From Pseudonocardiales bacterium (GTDB taxonomy: Bacteria; Actinomycetota; Actinomycetes; Mycobacteriales; Jatrophihabitantaceae), in contig JAVEET010000344.1 in assembly GCA_030840295.1 (NCBI GenBank), positions 1 to 43,043 on the forward strand: a stretch of DNA of 43,043 nucleotides, in the 5' to 3' direction. A program made the translations under genes and the position numbers. This document shows positions 17,005 to 25,784 of this stretch, one piece after another (within the stretch, counting starts at the first letter, position 1; each line of letters opens with the position of its first letter). A model generated the notes under the pieces. The model was not told the origin of the DNA and did not search any database. It worked only from the letters and a program-made list of their open reading frames with translations.

Positions 17005-17028
17005 CGAGGTTGTAACCCTACAACCTCG
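17005..17028. promoter_or_regulatory. Perfect 10-bp inverted repeat, probable LysR operator
   Basis: CGAGGTTGTA (17005-17014) and TACAACCTCG (17019-17028) are exact reverse complements around ACCC. It contains TTGTA-N4-TACAA, close to the T-N11-A style of LysR sites. It sits about 23 nt from the LysR start and about 43 nt from the transporter start, where it could control both. Confidence 0.7.
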
Positions 17029-17070
17029 AGCGGCTACTGAAGGGACCGGCGGCGCGGCAGTGTGGACAGT

Positions 17071-18249
17071 ATGACTACGAGCACCGCCACTGAGTCGATC
17101 CAACGCGACCCTGAGGTCCTGCTGGACGCACCCCAGCCCGGCCCGCCTCGGCGACGGCCACCATTCGGCCTGCTGTCCGATCTCGATCACCCCGGCCAGG
17201 TCTTCGCCAACCTGACGCCGAACTGGTACGCCTCGATCATGGGTACCGGCATCGTGGCCGTCGCGGCGGCCACCCTGCCCGTGCAGTTCGCCGGCCTACG
17301 GCCGGCCGCGACGGTGATCTGGGCTCTGGCGGCCGCGCTGCTGATTGCCTTGACCTCAGCGACGGCGATCCACTGGGTGCGCTACCCGGCGACCGCCCGC
17401 GGCCACGCATCTCACCCGGTCATGGTGCACTTCTACGGCGCGCCGCCAATGGCCATGCTGACGGTCGGCGCGGGGACCGTACTGCTCGGCCCGAATGTGC
17501 TGGGGCTGCGTCTGGCCGTCGACATCGACTGGGCGCTCTGGTTCGGGGGCACGCTTACCGGCTTGGCGACCGCAGCGATCGTGCCGTATCTGATGTTCAC
17601 CCGGCACCAGATCGGGGCGAGGGGCGCCTTCGGTGGCTGGCTGATGCCGGTTGTTCCACCGATGGTGTCAGCATCCACCGGGGCCCTGCTCGTTCCGCAC
17701 GCCGCGGCGGGACAGGCCCGGCTCACGCTGCTGCTGGCCTGTTATGCCATGTTCGGATTGAGCCTGTTCGCGTCCGTGATCGTGATCGGCCTGATCTGGT
17801 ACCGACTGGCCGTTCACCAGGTGAGGGAACCTCGGATGGTGCCGACGTTGTGGATCGTCCTGGGCCCACTCGGCCAATCCATCACCGCGGTCAACCTGCT
17901 CGGCGGGGTCGCCCAACAGGCGCTGCCCGCGCCCTACGCTGACGCGCTGCGCACCTTCGGCGTCCTCTACGGCGTCCCGGTGTGGGGATTCGCCCTGTTG
18001 TGGGCGCTCATCGCCGGCGCTATCACCATCCGCACCGCGCGGAGCGGACTGCCGTTCTCGCTCACCTGGTGGTCATTCACCTTTCCGATAGGCACCTGCG
18101 TCACCGGGACGGCCGGCCTCGCCCTGCATACCGGAGCCGACCTGTTCCGCTACACCGCGGTGCTGTTCTACGCCGGACTCGTCGCGGTCTGGCTGCTGGT
18201 AGCGGCCCGCACCGCACAGTCCAGCCTGCGGGGACGGCTGTTCCAGTGA
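17071..18249 (+). CDS. TDT/SLAC1/TehA-type anion transporter
   Basis: About 392 residues from ATG 17071; GTG 17062 in the same frame is also possible and neither has a strong ribosome site. Around ten hydrophobic segments follow a ~50-residue cytosolic tail. Family marks include FANLTPNWYASIMGTGIVAVA at the first helix, HFYGAPPMAMLTVG, LMPVVPPMVSAS, and TWWSFTFPIGTCVTGTAGLAL near the end. The family (C4-dicarboxylate/malate transporters, TehA, plant SLAC1, fungal Ssu1 sulfite pumps) moves small anions across the plasma membrane. It is divergent from a LysR gene that probably regulates it and 9 nt before a ClC gene, so the two transporters may share a transcript. Confidence 0.88.
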   Translation: MTTSTATESIQRDPEVLLDAPQPGPPRRRPPFGLLSDLDHPGQVFANLTPNWYASIMGTGIVAVAAATLPVQFAGLRPAATVIWALAAALLIALTSATAIHWVRYPATARGHASHPVMVHFYGAPPMAMLTVGAGTVLLGPNVLGLRLAVDIDWALWFGGTLTGLATAAIVPYLMFTRHQIGARGAFGGWLMPVVPPMVSASTGALLVPHAAAGQARLTLLLACYAMFGLSLFASVIVIGLIWYRLAVHQVREPRMVPTLWIVLGPLGQSITAVNLLGGVAQQALPAPYADALRTFGVLYGVPVWGFALLWALIAGAITIRTARSGLPFSLTWWSFTFPIGTCVTGTAGLALHTGADLFRYTAVLFYAGLVAVWLLVAARTAQSSLRGRLFQ

Positions 18250-18258
18250 TCAGGGAAG

Positions 18259-19647
18259 ATGGGCCGCATGGTCGAGCGCCGGCAGAGCAGCGAACGGCTA
18301 CGGGTCCCCCAGCCGGTCATCAAAAGGCGGCTTCCCTCCGGCCGCGGCGCGATGGAGCAACCGAACAACACCAATGACGGTGCCGCGGCTCTGACGCCAC
18401 GGTTCTGGTGCGCCGTCGCTGGGACCGGTGTCGCGACGGGGCTGTTCGGCGACCTCATGATGGCGATTCTGTTTGCGGTCCAGCGCTGGGCGTTCGGCTA
18501 CTCGACCGGCAGTTTCCAGGCCGCTGTACAACACGCATCGGGCGTACGTCGAATGGTGTCGCTGCTGGTCGCCGGGGCCTTCGGAGGTACCGCCTGGTTC
18601 CTGTTGCGTCGCGTTACCAAGGGTCGACAGTCCGAGATCGACGACGCATTGTGGTCGGGCACCGGAACGCTGTCCTTCCGCCGCAGCCTGGGCACCTCGG
18701 TGATCTCCGAAGTGGTGATCGGGATGGGTGCCTCGCTGGGACGAGAAGCGGCTCCCAAGCTCCTCGGCGGCGCCTCGGGCAGTTTCCTGGCCGGCTGGGT
18801 GGGGCTTTCCCCCGCGCAGCGAAGGCTTTTGGTGGCCTGCGGCGGTGGCGCCGGACTCGCTGCCGTGTACAACGTCCCGCTCGGCGGCGCATTGTTCACC
18901 GCTGAGATCCTGTGCGGCAGCATCACGCTGCCGACGATCCTGCCGGCTCTGGCGTGCTCATCGATCGCGACACTGACCGCTTGGCTCTACCTGCCGGCCA
19001 GCCCGACCTACGCCGACGTTCCGGCCTACCACTCCAGTAGCTCGATCGTGGTGTGGTCGCTCGTGGTCGGTCCCATCGTGGGTGTGCTGGCCGCAATCTA
19101 CATCCGGCTCATCGGCTGGCTCTCCCATCACCGGATCACCGGGACCAAGGCCATCCTCGCGCCACTCGTGGCCTTCGGCGTCCTCGGTCTGATCGGGCTG
19201 GCCTACCCACAGCTGTTCGGTAACGGCAAGGACATCGCGCACGACATCTTCCTCGGGCTCGGTAGCTTTCCCTTGCTGCTCGCGCTGTTTCTCCTCAAGC
19301 CATTGGTGACGGCGCTCTGTTTGGGCAGTGGGGCCTCGGGTGGTCTCTTCACGCCCGTGATGAGCTCTGGCGCGTTGCTGGGTGGGCTCCTCGGCCTGGC
19401 CTGGACCCACCTGTGGCCTGGCTCGGCGGTCGGCGCGTACGCCATGGTCGGTGCCGCGGCAATGATCGGCGCGGCCATGCAAGCCCCGCTCTCCGCGCTG
19501 GCCCTGGTCCTGGAACTCACCCACAGCGGGTTTCAGCTGATGGTGCCGATGATGCTCGCGACCCTGGTCGCCACCGCCGTCACCCGCCACCTCGACGGGT
19601 ACTCGATCTACACGGCGCGCCTACCTGCGGCGACACCGTCCGTCTAA
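18259..19647 (+). CDS. ClC-family chloride channel/transporter
   Basis: Up to 462 residues; ATG 18259, 18268 or 18352 could be the start, the last giving a normal short cytosolic N-terminus. ClC selectivity motifs are recognisable: SGTGTLSF (GSGIP region), GASLGREAAPK (the GREGP glutamate gate region with Glu kept), and GSGASGGLFTPVM (GxFxP). About a dozen hydrophobic segments are visible and there is no CBS domain. ClC proteins conduct chloride or exchange it for protons. The gene is 9 nt after the TDT transporter, consistent with co-transcription for anion balance. Confidence 0.93.
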   Translation: MGRMVERRQSSERLRVPQPVIKRRLPSGRGAMEQPNNTNDGAAALTPRFWCAVAGTGVATGLFGDLMMAILFAVQRWAFGYSTGSFQAAVQHASGVRRMVSLLVAGAFGGTAWFLLRRVTKGRQSEIDDALWSGTGTLSFRRSLGTSVISEVVIGMGASLGREAAPKLLGGASGSFLAGWVGLSPAQRRLLVACGGGAGLAAVYNVPLGGALFTAEILCGSITLPTILPALACSSIATLTAWLYLPASPTYADVPAYHSSSSIVVWSLVVGPIVGVLAAIYIRLIGWLSHHRITGTKAILAPLVAFGVLGLIGLAYPQLFGNGKDIAHDIFLGLGSFPLLLALFLLKPLVTALCLGSGASGGLFTPVMSSGALLGGLLGLAWTHLWPGSAVGAYAMVGAAAMIGAAMQAPLSALALVLELTHSGFQLMVPMMLATLVATAVTRHLDGYSIYTARLPAATPSV

Positions 19648-19648
19648 T

Positions 19649-19668
19649 CGCGTCCGGTACCGGGCGCG
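19649..19668 (+). terminator. Near-palindrome directly after the ClC gene
   Basis: A 20-nt, almost perfectly self-complementary sequence around CCGGTACCGG starts right after the stop codon at 19645-19647. As a terminator it would have a tight or absent loop, so the call is weak. Confidence 0.3.
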
Positions 19669-19832
19669 ACGCGTTCGCCGGTGGCCGCCCCGCCTTTGGC
19701 GTGGTCGGCCTACGCATTCCGCATGAGGTCGTGCGAGCGCCCCTGTCCGACGCTGGACCCCACCTGAAGCGGCCGGCCACGGGAGTCCAGTGATGCCCCC
19801 GGACCCCGCTTCCGCGCGATGGGGGATATTCG

Positions 19833-22373
19833 ATGATGTTGCGGAGATGCTTCACGGCGACGGCCTGCGCCGCGGCGGTGATCGCCGCGATCGGATTCGC
19901 GATTCCCCCCGCCACCGCAGCGGTCAGCACGATCCTCGTCGGAACCGCGAACTGTTCTGACCTCGGGACGGGCACGGCGGCGCAGCCGTACTGCACCCTG
20001 GCCAAGGCCGCATCGAAGGCGACCAGCGGCCAGACCGTCGAGGTTGCCGCCGGTACGTACGCCGGCGGCGCGACCGTGGCGAACTCCGGCGTGGCCGGCG
20101 CACCCATCACCTTCAAACCGGCTGCCGGGGCAGCCGTGACGGTGAGCGGCGGCACGAACGGCTTCCGGATCAACGCCAAGAGCTACGTGACCGTCCAGGG
20201 CTTCTCGATAACCGGGACCAGCTCATACGGGATCGCCGTGCTGGATTCCAACAACATCACCCTGAGCGGGAATGTCGTCACCCACGCCGGAGACGTCAAC
20301 GCGGTGCCGCCGCTGATCGCCTACGGCATATACCTGAGCGGCACCACCAACTCCCTCGTCTCGGGCAACCGGGCCGACAGCAACAGCCACTCCGGGATCT
20401 TCGTCGGCGCCGGAACGGCAAACGTCACAGTCCGGGGCAATGAAGCCAGCTTGAACGCCTCGCTCGCGGCGGGTCCGCCCGCGGTCGGACGGCAGGCCAC
20501 CGGCATCACCGTGATCGGTCCCGGCAACTCGATCGTCGGCAACGTGGTGCACGACAACGAGGACAGCGGCATTCAGGTCTACCCGGTAAGCAACACCCCG
20601 ACCGGCGGTATCACCCGCGGGGGGGACAACACCCTGGTCGCCGGCAACGTCTCCTACAACAACGGCGACCACGGCATCGACAACCGGGATGTCAACGGTG
20701 GCCGCATCATCGGCAACACCATCTACCGCAACTGCACGTCCGGTATCAACATCGAGGGCGTCTCCCTCGGCTACCTGGTCGAGAACAACATCGCGGTCGA
20801 CAATGCGGTCCTTCCCGCCTACCAGGGCATCGCGTGCACCCGTCGCACCGGAAACATCGGAGTCTGGGACAGCTCGACCGCAACCGTCGACTTCAATCTC
20901 GTCCAGTTGAGCACAGCGGGCAACCTGTACGTCTATCACGGGGTCAGCTACAGCTCGATTTCCGCGCTGCATGCCGCAACCGGCCAGGAATCCCACGGGC
21001 TGCAAGCCAATCCGAAATTCACCGACGCCGCCGGGTGGAACTTGGCCCTCGCTGCCGGCTCGCCGGCCATCGATTCAGCCGACTCCGCCGCGAGCGGGCA
21101 GCCCGGCAGCGACGTGCTCGGCCATACCCGCATCGACGATCCGGCTACCGACCCCAACAGTGGGTCCGGCCCCCGCAGCTTCGATGACCGGGGTGCCTAC
21201 GAATTCTCCCCCACGGTGGCCGCCCCACCCGGCGGTTCGCTGCACCCGGTGCTGCCGGCCCGGATCCTCGACACCAGAAGCGGAAACGGCGCTGTGCGGG
21301 GGGCGGTGCCGGCTGGTGCCACCCGGGTTCTGCAGGTCAGCGGGCGGGGCGGCGTGCCGACAAATGACGTGATCGCGGTCGTCATGAACGTCACCGTCAC
21401 CGCACCGCGAGGTTCAGGTTATGTAACCGTCTATCCGAGCGGGGCCACGCCGCCCGCCTCGTCCAACCTGAACTTCGTGGCCGGCCAGACCGTGCCGAAC
21501 CTGGTCACGGTGGCGCTCGGACTCGGGGGCCAGATCACTCTGCGCAATGGCTCGAGCGGCACCGTGCAGCTGATAGCCGACGTGTCAGGGTGGTTCGGCA
21601 CTCCGGCCACCTCCGCCGGCCCCAGCGGCCGGTACAACGCCACCGGCCCGTTCCGGCTACTCGACACCCGCGCCTCCAAGCCCATCGCCGGCGGCCAGAC
21701 GGTCGAACTGCAGGTCACCGGACGATCCGGCAACGCTGCATCCGTGCCCGCAACCGGCGTCTCCGCCGTGGCCCTCAACGTCACCGTGACCGCTCCAACG
21801 ACCGGCGGCTACGTCACGGTGTTTCCCAGCGGAGTGAGCCTGCCCAACACCTCAACGCTCAACTACGTCCCGAAACTGACCAGGGCCAACCGCACCATCG
21901 TCGGCGTCGGCATCGGCGGCAAGGTGAGCATCTTCAACTCCAGCGGTGCGACCCAGGTGATCATCGACGTCATGGGCTGGTTCACCGACACCTCCTCCGG
22001 TGGTACGGGAGCAACGTTCGTCCCGCTCGCGACGCCACAACGCCTGCTGGACAGTCGGACTGGTAGCCCGTGGACGGCAGCCTCGGCCCGCACCTTCGCG
22101 GTGGCCGGAAGTGCCGGTGTGGCGGCGATGACGTCGGCCTTCCCGCCGAAGGCGGTACTCGCCAACGTCACGGTGACCCGCCCGTCCACCTCGGGCTATC
22201 TGACCGTGTACCCGGGCGGAACGCGGCCAGGCACCAGTGACCTGAACTGGACGAAGGGGCAGACCGTCCCCAACCTGACGGTTGCCGGCCTCTCTCCTGG
22301 CGGCGCGCTGACGATCTTCAACAGCAACGGACAGGTCGACGTCATTCTGGATGTCTTCGGCTGGTTCGCCTGA
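19833..22373 (+). CDS. Secreted right-handed beta-helix protein with three C-terminal LDTR/DVxGWF repeats
   Basis: 846 residues; GGGGGAT precedes ATG 19833. A signal peptide (ATACAAAVIAAIGFAIPPATAA) is followed by a parallel beta-helix (residues ~30-460) rich in N-turns such as NNITLSGNVV, VHDNEDSGIQV and NNGDHGIDN, ending PRSFDDRGAYEF. The C-terminal part holds three ~125-residue copies starting near 470, 600 and 729. Each runs from a LDTR/LDSR motif through GYVTVYPSG and TVPNL to DVxGWF, a repeat common in actinobacterial exported proteins. The helix domain is closely similar to that of the gene at 40498. Such helices bind or cleave polysaccharide, and its position before the polysaccharide operon suits a surface role. 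No catalytic residues can be assigned with confidence. Confidence 0.85.
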   Translation: MMLRRCFTATACAAAVIAAIGFAIPPATAAVSTILVGTANCSDLGTGTAAQPYCTLAKAASKATSGQTVEVAAGTYAGGATVANSGVAGAPITFKPAAGAAVTVSGGTNGFRINAKSYVTVQGFSITGTSSYGIAVLDSNNITLSGNVVTHAGDVNAVPPLIAYGIYLSGTTNSLVSGNRADSNSHSGIFVGAGTANVTVRGNEASLNASLAAGPPAVGRQATGITVIGPGNSIVGNVVHDNEDSGIQVYPVSNTPTGGITRGGDNTLVAGNVSYNNGDHGIDNRDVNGGRIIGNTIYRNCTSGINIEGVSLGYLVENNIAVDNAVLPAYQGIACTRRTGNIGVWDSSTATVDFNLVQLSTAGNLYVYHGVSYSSISALHAATGQESHGLQANPKFTDAAGWNLALAAGSPAIDSADSAASGQPGSDVLGHTRIDDPATDPNSGSGPRSFDDRGAYEFSPTVAAPPGGSLHPVLPARILDTRSGNGAVRGAVPAGATRVLQVSGRGGVPTNDVIAVVMNVTVTAPRGSGYVTVYPSGATPPASSNLNFVAGQTVPNLVTVALGLGGQITLRNGSSGTVQLIADVSGWFGTPATSAGPSGRYNATGPFRLLDTRASKPIAGGQTVELQVTGRSGNAASVPATGVSAVALNVTVTAPTTGGYVTVFPSGVSLPNTSTLNYVPKLTRANRTIVGVGIGGKVSIFNSSGATQVIIDVMGWFTDTSSGGTGATFVPLATPQRLLDSRTGSPWTAASARTFAVAGSAGVAAMTSAFPPKAVLANVTVTRPSTSGYLTVYPGGTRPGTSDLNWTKGQTVPNLTVAGLSPGGALTIFNSNGQVDVILDVFGWFA

Positions 22374-22389
22374 TCCATCGTGTCCAGAA

Positions 22390-22416
22390 CGGGCCGGTTG
22401 CACCTGAATCGGCCCG
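22390..22416 (+). terminator. Stem-loop between beta-helix and regulator genes
   Basis: CGGGCCG (22390-22396) pairs perfectly with CGGCCCG (22410-22416) across a 13-nt loop, shortly after the stop at 22373. There is no T-run. It may be a terminator or an attenuator limiting read-through into the regulator gene. Confidence 0.4.
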
Positions 22417-22477
22417 CTGTCCGAGTTCCACCATTTGCATGATGTGGTGCCGCCGATGCCAAGGGAGAGTGGGGTTC

Positions 22478-23158
22478 ATGGAGACGGTCCGCATCCTGGT
22501 GATCGACGACCACCCGCTGTTCGCCGAGACGCTGGCGGCTCGACTGGGCAGCGAGCCCGACCTGGTCGTGCCGGCTATCGCCGACGGCGCGGATCGCGCG
22601 CTGGGACTCATCGAGGGCGAGCAACCTTCGATGCTCCTGCTCGACTACAAGCTGGGCCGCGAGAACGGTCTGAACGTGCTGCGGGCGGCGCACCGACGGC
22701 ATCCGGCGGTCAAGGTCATCATGCTCAGCGCGATGAGTGAGGCCCCGACGGTCGTGGAGGCCATGCGGTGCGGGGCCAAGGCCTGGGTTCCGAAATCGGT
22801 AGATTCCAGGGAACTGATCCGCATCATCCGGTTGGTGGCACGCGGAGGCTGCTGGCTTCCCGAGGAGTGTCTGGGTCCGGTCCTGGAGCGACTCCTTGTC
22901 GCGCCGGACCTGGTCTCCGACGTGCTGATATGTCTCACCGCGCGGGAGCGTCAGATCCTGCAATGCACCGTCGACGGGGTGTCGCGGGCCGACATCGCGA
23001 CCTCGCTCTTCCTCTCGCCCAACACGGTGCGGACCCATACCCAGAATCTGCTGGCCAAGTTGCATTGCCATTCACTGTTGGAGGCCGTCGCCCTGGCGCG
23101 CCGCAACGGCATGCAGCCGACCCCGGGCGCCACCGCGTCGTCGCTGAGCTCTCACTGA
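22478..23158 (+). CDS. NarL/LuxR-type response regulator (orphan)
   Basis: About 226 residues from ATG 22478, with GGGAGAG and GGGG upstream; an earlier in-frame start at 22439 adds 13 residues without a clear ribosome site. The receiver domain has acidic pair DD at 10-11, phospho-acceptor Asp 56 in LLLDYKLG, and Lys in VPKSVD. The C-terminal helix-turn-helix (LTARERQILQCTVDGVSRADIATSLFLSPNTVRTHTQNLLAKL) is of NarL/FixJ type. No kinase gene is next to it. It is directly upstream of the exopolysaccharide operon, whose leader contains three phased CGTAGT elements, so it is a prime candidate to control that operon. Confidence 0.93.
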   Translation: METVRILVIDDHPLFAETLAARLGSEPDLVVPAIADGADRALGLIEGEQPSMLLLDYKLGRENGLNVLRAAHRRHPAVKVIMLSAMSEAPTVVEAMRCGAKAWVPKSVDSRELIRIIRLVARGGCWLPEECLGPVLERLLVAPDLVSDVLICLTARERQILQCTVDGVSRADIATSLFLSPNTVRTHTQNLLAKLHCHSLLEAVALARRNGMQPTPGATASSLSSH

Positions 23159-23230
23159 TCCCTTCACCGTCGGTAGTTGAAGCGCTGGCCGCTATGCCGA
23201 CCATGCCGCGACCCCTCCTCCTCCAGCCGA

Positions 23231-23268
23231 CGTAGTGGTAACCCGCATATGGCGTAGTAGAACGTAGT
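23231..23268. promoter_or_regulatory. Three helically phased CGTAGT repeats ahead of the polysaccharide operon
   Basis: CGTAGT occurs at 23231-23236, 23253-23258 and 23263-23268, on the same strand, with start-to-start spacing of 22 and 10 nt (two turns and one turn). A TAACGT box at 23303-23308 could be the -10 element of the operon promoter with no good -35. An activator bound at the repeats would then sit upstream of RNA polymerase. The rest of the gap (23159-23349) shows nothing else. Confidence 0.5.
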
Positions 23269-23349
23269 GCCGCCGCTCGATCCCACAAGTCGTTCTGCTT
23301 TCTAACGTCGGTGCCATCAACCAATGCGACACATGGGGGGTGGCCAACG

Positions 23350-24660
23350 GTGGAGATCGATGAGGTCATCGCACGGCTCACACGGCGATACTGGCCGGTG
23401 CTACTGGTGGCCATACTGGCGCCGATCGTGACGGTCGGGATGCTGGTCTCACGACAGCCCAAGGTCTACACCGCCCAGGCGCGGGTCGCTGTGTCGGCCG
23501 AAGTACCAAAGTCCGCAGCCGAGGCCTCCGGACTGGTCAGTCAGGTCGCTGCTCTGGCCACCAGCCGTGATCTGGTATCCCGAGCGCTCAGTACGGCCGG
23601 CGTCACCACCCGGGACGCCGATGCGGTGGCCACGAACGATGTTGCGGTGACCGGTAACGGGACATCGGCCGTGGTGACCATCGCGGTGACCGATCGCGAC
23701 GCCGCGGCGTCGGCCAGGCTGGCCGCGGCACTTGCCGACGAGGTCAACACGGCGTTCAACGATTCCCGTATCGGCAACCTGCCATCGGTCATCGCAGGTG
23801 TCGACAGGCAGCTCACTGATCTCGCGACCCGTCGCGCACCCATCGCGGCGGCCCTGTCCAGGAGCGCCGCCGGGCGCACGCCTGATCCGAAATTGCCGTT
23901 GCTGCAGAGCCAGCTCGCCGGTGTCGACACCCTCATCGCCGACCTGTCCTCCGACCGGAACCGGCTCTCCGAGCAGCTGGCCGCAGCCGGAAACGCCTCG
24001 GTCGTGGCCACCCCGCAGACTCCGAACCAGCCCAACTCCAATGGCATGGTCCCCAAGGTTGCCCTCAGCGGAATTCTGGGCCTGGTCCTCGGCCTGATCA
24101 TCTCCGCGGTAGCCGAGACGGTCCGCCCGACGGTGTCCGGGGCCGCGCGCCTCGGACGCCTGCTGACAGTGCCGTTGCTGGGTCGTCTCGATGCCAACCC
24201 GGCGGTCCTGCACGCCCTCGGACGACGCGTCCGGTTGGCCGCGCGCAAGGCGGCTGTCACTCAGGTCGTGGTCACCAGTGCCTCCGGCAAGCCGGTGCCG
24301 GAATGGGTGGTCGACCGGTTGGGCTCCGTGGTCCTGCAGCCGCTACAAGGATTCGGCCAGGCTACGGTGGCGTCCGAGATGGTGTTAAGCGCGGTGGCGC
24401 CGCCGAACGGAAGCCATCCACCGGCCCTTGCCACAACGGAGGGACACCCCGAGCAGCCCTCCCAGACCGGACAGATCTACGAGGTCGGAACCCTCGACGA
24501 GCTGAGCACAGCAGGGGAATCGGCACCGATCGGCGTCCTGGTCCTCGCCGGCGGGACCGTGAACGCCAACGCCGTGCACGAGATCCGGGATTTGCTCAGC
24601 GCCTCTGGCTGGCCGCTGCTCGGTGTCGTGGCACATCCTCGGTTCGGACGCCGGCCGTGA
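23350..24660 (+). CDS. Wzz/YveK-type polysaccharide chain-length or co-polymerase protein
   Basis: About 436 residues from GTG 23350, chosen because GGGGGTGG lies 6-7 nt upstream; the ATG at 23311 is in frame but poorly placed. The layout is that of a Wzz-domain protein: a first membrane helix (YWPVLLVAILAPIVTVGMLV), a long extracytoplasmic region with coiled-coil character, and a second helix near 240 (ALSGILGLVLGLIISAVAE). The ~190-residue cytosolic tail lacks a Walker A motif, so it is not a fused BY-kinase, and its partner kinase is not seen. Wzz proteins set polymer length with Wzy. First gene of the operon, overlapping the next by GTGA. Confidence 0.8.
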   Translation: MEIDEVIARLTRRYWPVLLVAILAPIVTVGMLVSRQPKVYTAQARVAVSAEVPKSAAEASGLVSQVAALATSRDLVSRALSTAGVTTRDADAVATNDVAVTGNGTSAVVTIAVTDRDAAASARLAAALADEVNTAFNDSRIGNLPSVIAGVDRQLTDLATRRAPIAAALSRSAAGRTPDPKLPLLQSQLAGVDTLIADLSSDRNRLSEQLAAAGNASVVATPQTPNQPNSNGMVPKVALSGILGLVLGLIISAVAETVRPTVSGAARLGRLLTVPLLGRLDANPAVLHALGRRVRLAARKAAVTQVVVTSASGKPVPEWVVDRLGSVVLQPLQGFGQATVASEMVLSAVAPPNGSHPPALATTEGHPEQPSQTGQIYEVGTLDELSTAGESAPIGVLVLAGGTVNANAVHEIRDLLSASGWPLLGVVAHPRFGRRP

Positions 24661-25784
24661 CCGCGACGATTACCGGTGTCCCTTTCGCGCAGCCGTCCTA
24701 CGCACCGGGCGCCCGCGAGGCAGCGCTGCGCGTCATAGACTCCGGTTGGACGACGACCGGCGCCGAATGTGCCGCCTTCGAAGAGGAATTCGCCGCCTAT
24801 CTCGGCGTGGACCACGTCGTCGTGATGTCCTCCTGCACCCAAGCACTCGAGCTCAGCCTGCGTGCCCTACGACTGCCGCCGGGTGCGGCCGTGCTCACCC
24901 CCAGCCTCACGTTCTGTGGGGCCGTGGCCGCCATCGTGCATGCGGGCCTGCGGCCGGTGCTGGTGGATGTCGACGAAGACTCCCTGGTGCCGGACGAACG
25001 AGCCGTGGCGGCGACGGTCCGGCGCGTCGGCAAAGTGCACGCGATGGTCGTCTGTCACCTCGGCGGTTACCCCGTCGACATAAACCGGCTGGCCGGGGCC
25101 GCGGGACTGTCCCGTCACCGAATCGTCGAGGACGCCGCCCATGGGCCCGGTGGCGGCATCAACGGACGGGACTCCCAGGCTGCTTGTTTCAGCTTCTACG
25201 CGACGAAGAATTTGCCGATCGGCGAAGGCGGCGCAGTCGCGACCTGCGATCCCGAACTGGACGCCTGGCTTCGCTCGGCACGCCTGCACGGGATGACCAA
25301 GGATGCCTGGCGCAGGTACCTGCCTGGTGGCAGCTGGCGTTACGACGTAGCCAGCATCGGATTCAAGGCCAATCTGACCGATCTGCAAGCCGCGATCGGC
25401 CGCGCCCAGCTTCAGGCCGTGGATGCGTGGCAGCAGCGGAAAACCCTGCTGGCGGCGCGTTATGACGCCGAGTTGGGACACCTGCTCCGGTTACCGAGCC
25501 GTAGTGAGGGCCACGCCTGGCACCTCTACCAGGTGCGGGTGCCCGGGCGAGATGAGCTCGCGCGTGAACTCGCCGCGGCCGGCATCGGCAACTCCGTCCA
25601 TTTCATACCCGTACATCAGCTCACCGCCTTCGCCGCGCTGCTGGGCGCGGACGAATGTCAAGCCTGTCCGGTGACCGACCGGGTAGCCGACGAGCTGCTG
25701 TCCCTTCCGCTCTATCCGTCGCTTTCCGACGGTCAGCAATCTGCCGTCATCGACGCAGTCGTCGCCGGCCTTCGGAGGTCCTGA
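24657..25784 (+). CDS. DegT/DnrJ/EryC1-family sugar aminotransferase
   Basis: About 375 residues. GTG 24657 overlaps the previous stop as GTGA, and similarity starts there (ITGVPFAQPSYAPGAREAALRVIDSGWTTTG). PLP-enzyme landmarks are present: SSCTQALELSLRAL, the phosphate/Asp region IVEDAAHGPGGG, and the Schiff-base Lys in SFYATKNLPIGEGGA, then SIGFKANLTDLQAAIGRAQL. The family transaminates keto-sugar nucleotides to amino sugars. Immediately downstream is a CapD-like dehydratase that could supply the 4-keto sugar. Together they predict an amino-deoxy sugar in the polymer. Confidence 0.93.
   Translation: MTATITGVPFAQPSYAPGAREAALRVIDSGWTTTGAECAAFEEEFAAYLGVDHVVVMSSCTQALELSLRALRLPPGAAVLTPSLTFCGAVAAIVHAGLRPVLVDVDEDSLVPDERAVAATVRRVGKVHAMVVCHLGGYPVDINRLAGAAGLSRHRIVEDAAHGPGGGINGRDSQAACFSFYATKNLPIGEGGAVATCDPELDAWLRSARLHGMTKDAWRRYLPGGSWRYDVASIGFKANLTDLQAAIGRAQLQAVDAWQQRKTLLAARYDAELGHLLRLPSRSEGHAWHLYQVRVPGRDELARELAAAGIGNSVHFIPVHQLTAFAALLGADECQACPVTDRVADELLSLPLYPSLSDGQQSAVIDAVVAGLRRS

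Noticed and set aside
24303-24656. Upstream extension of the aminotransferase frame
   Set aside because: It lies in the Wzz-like gene, has no similarity, and DegT homology begins exactly at GTG 24657.
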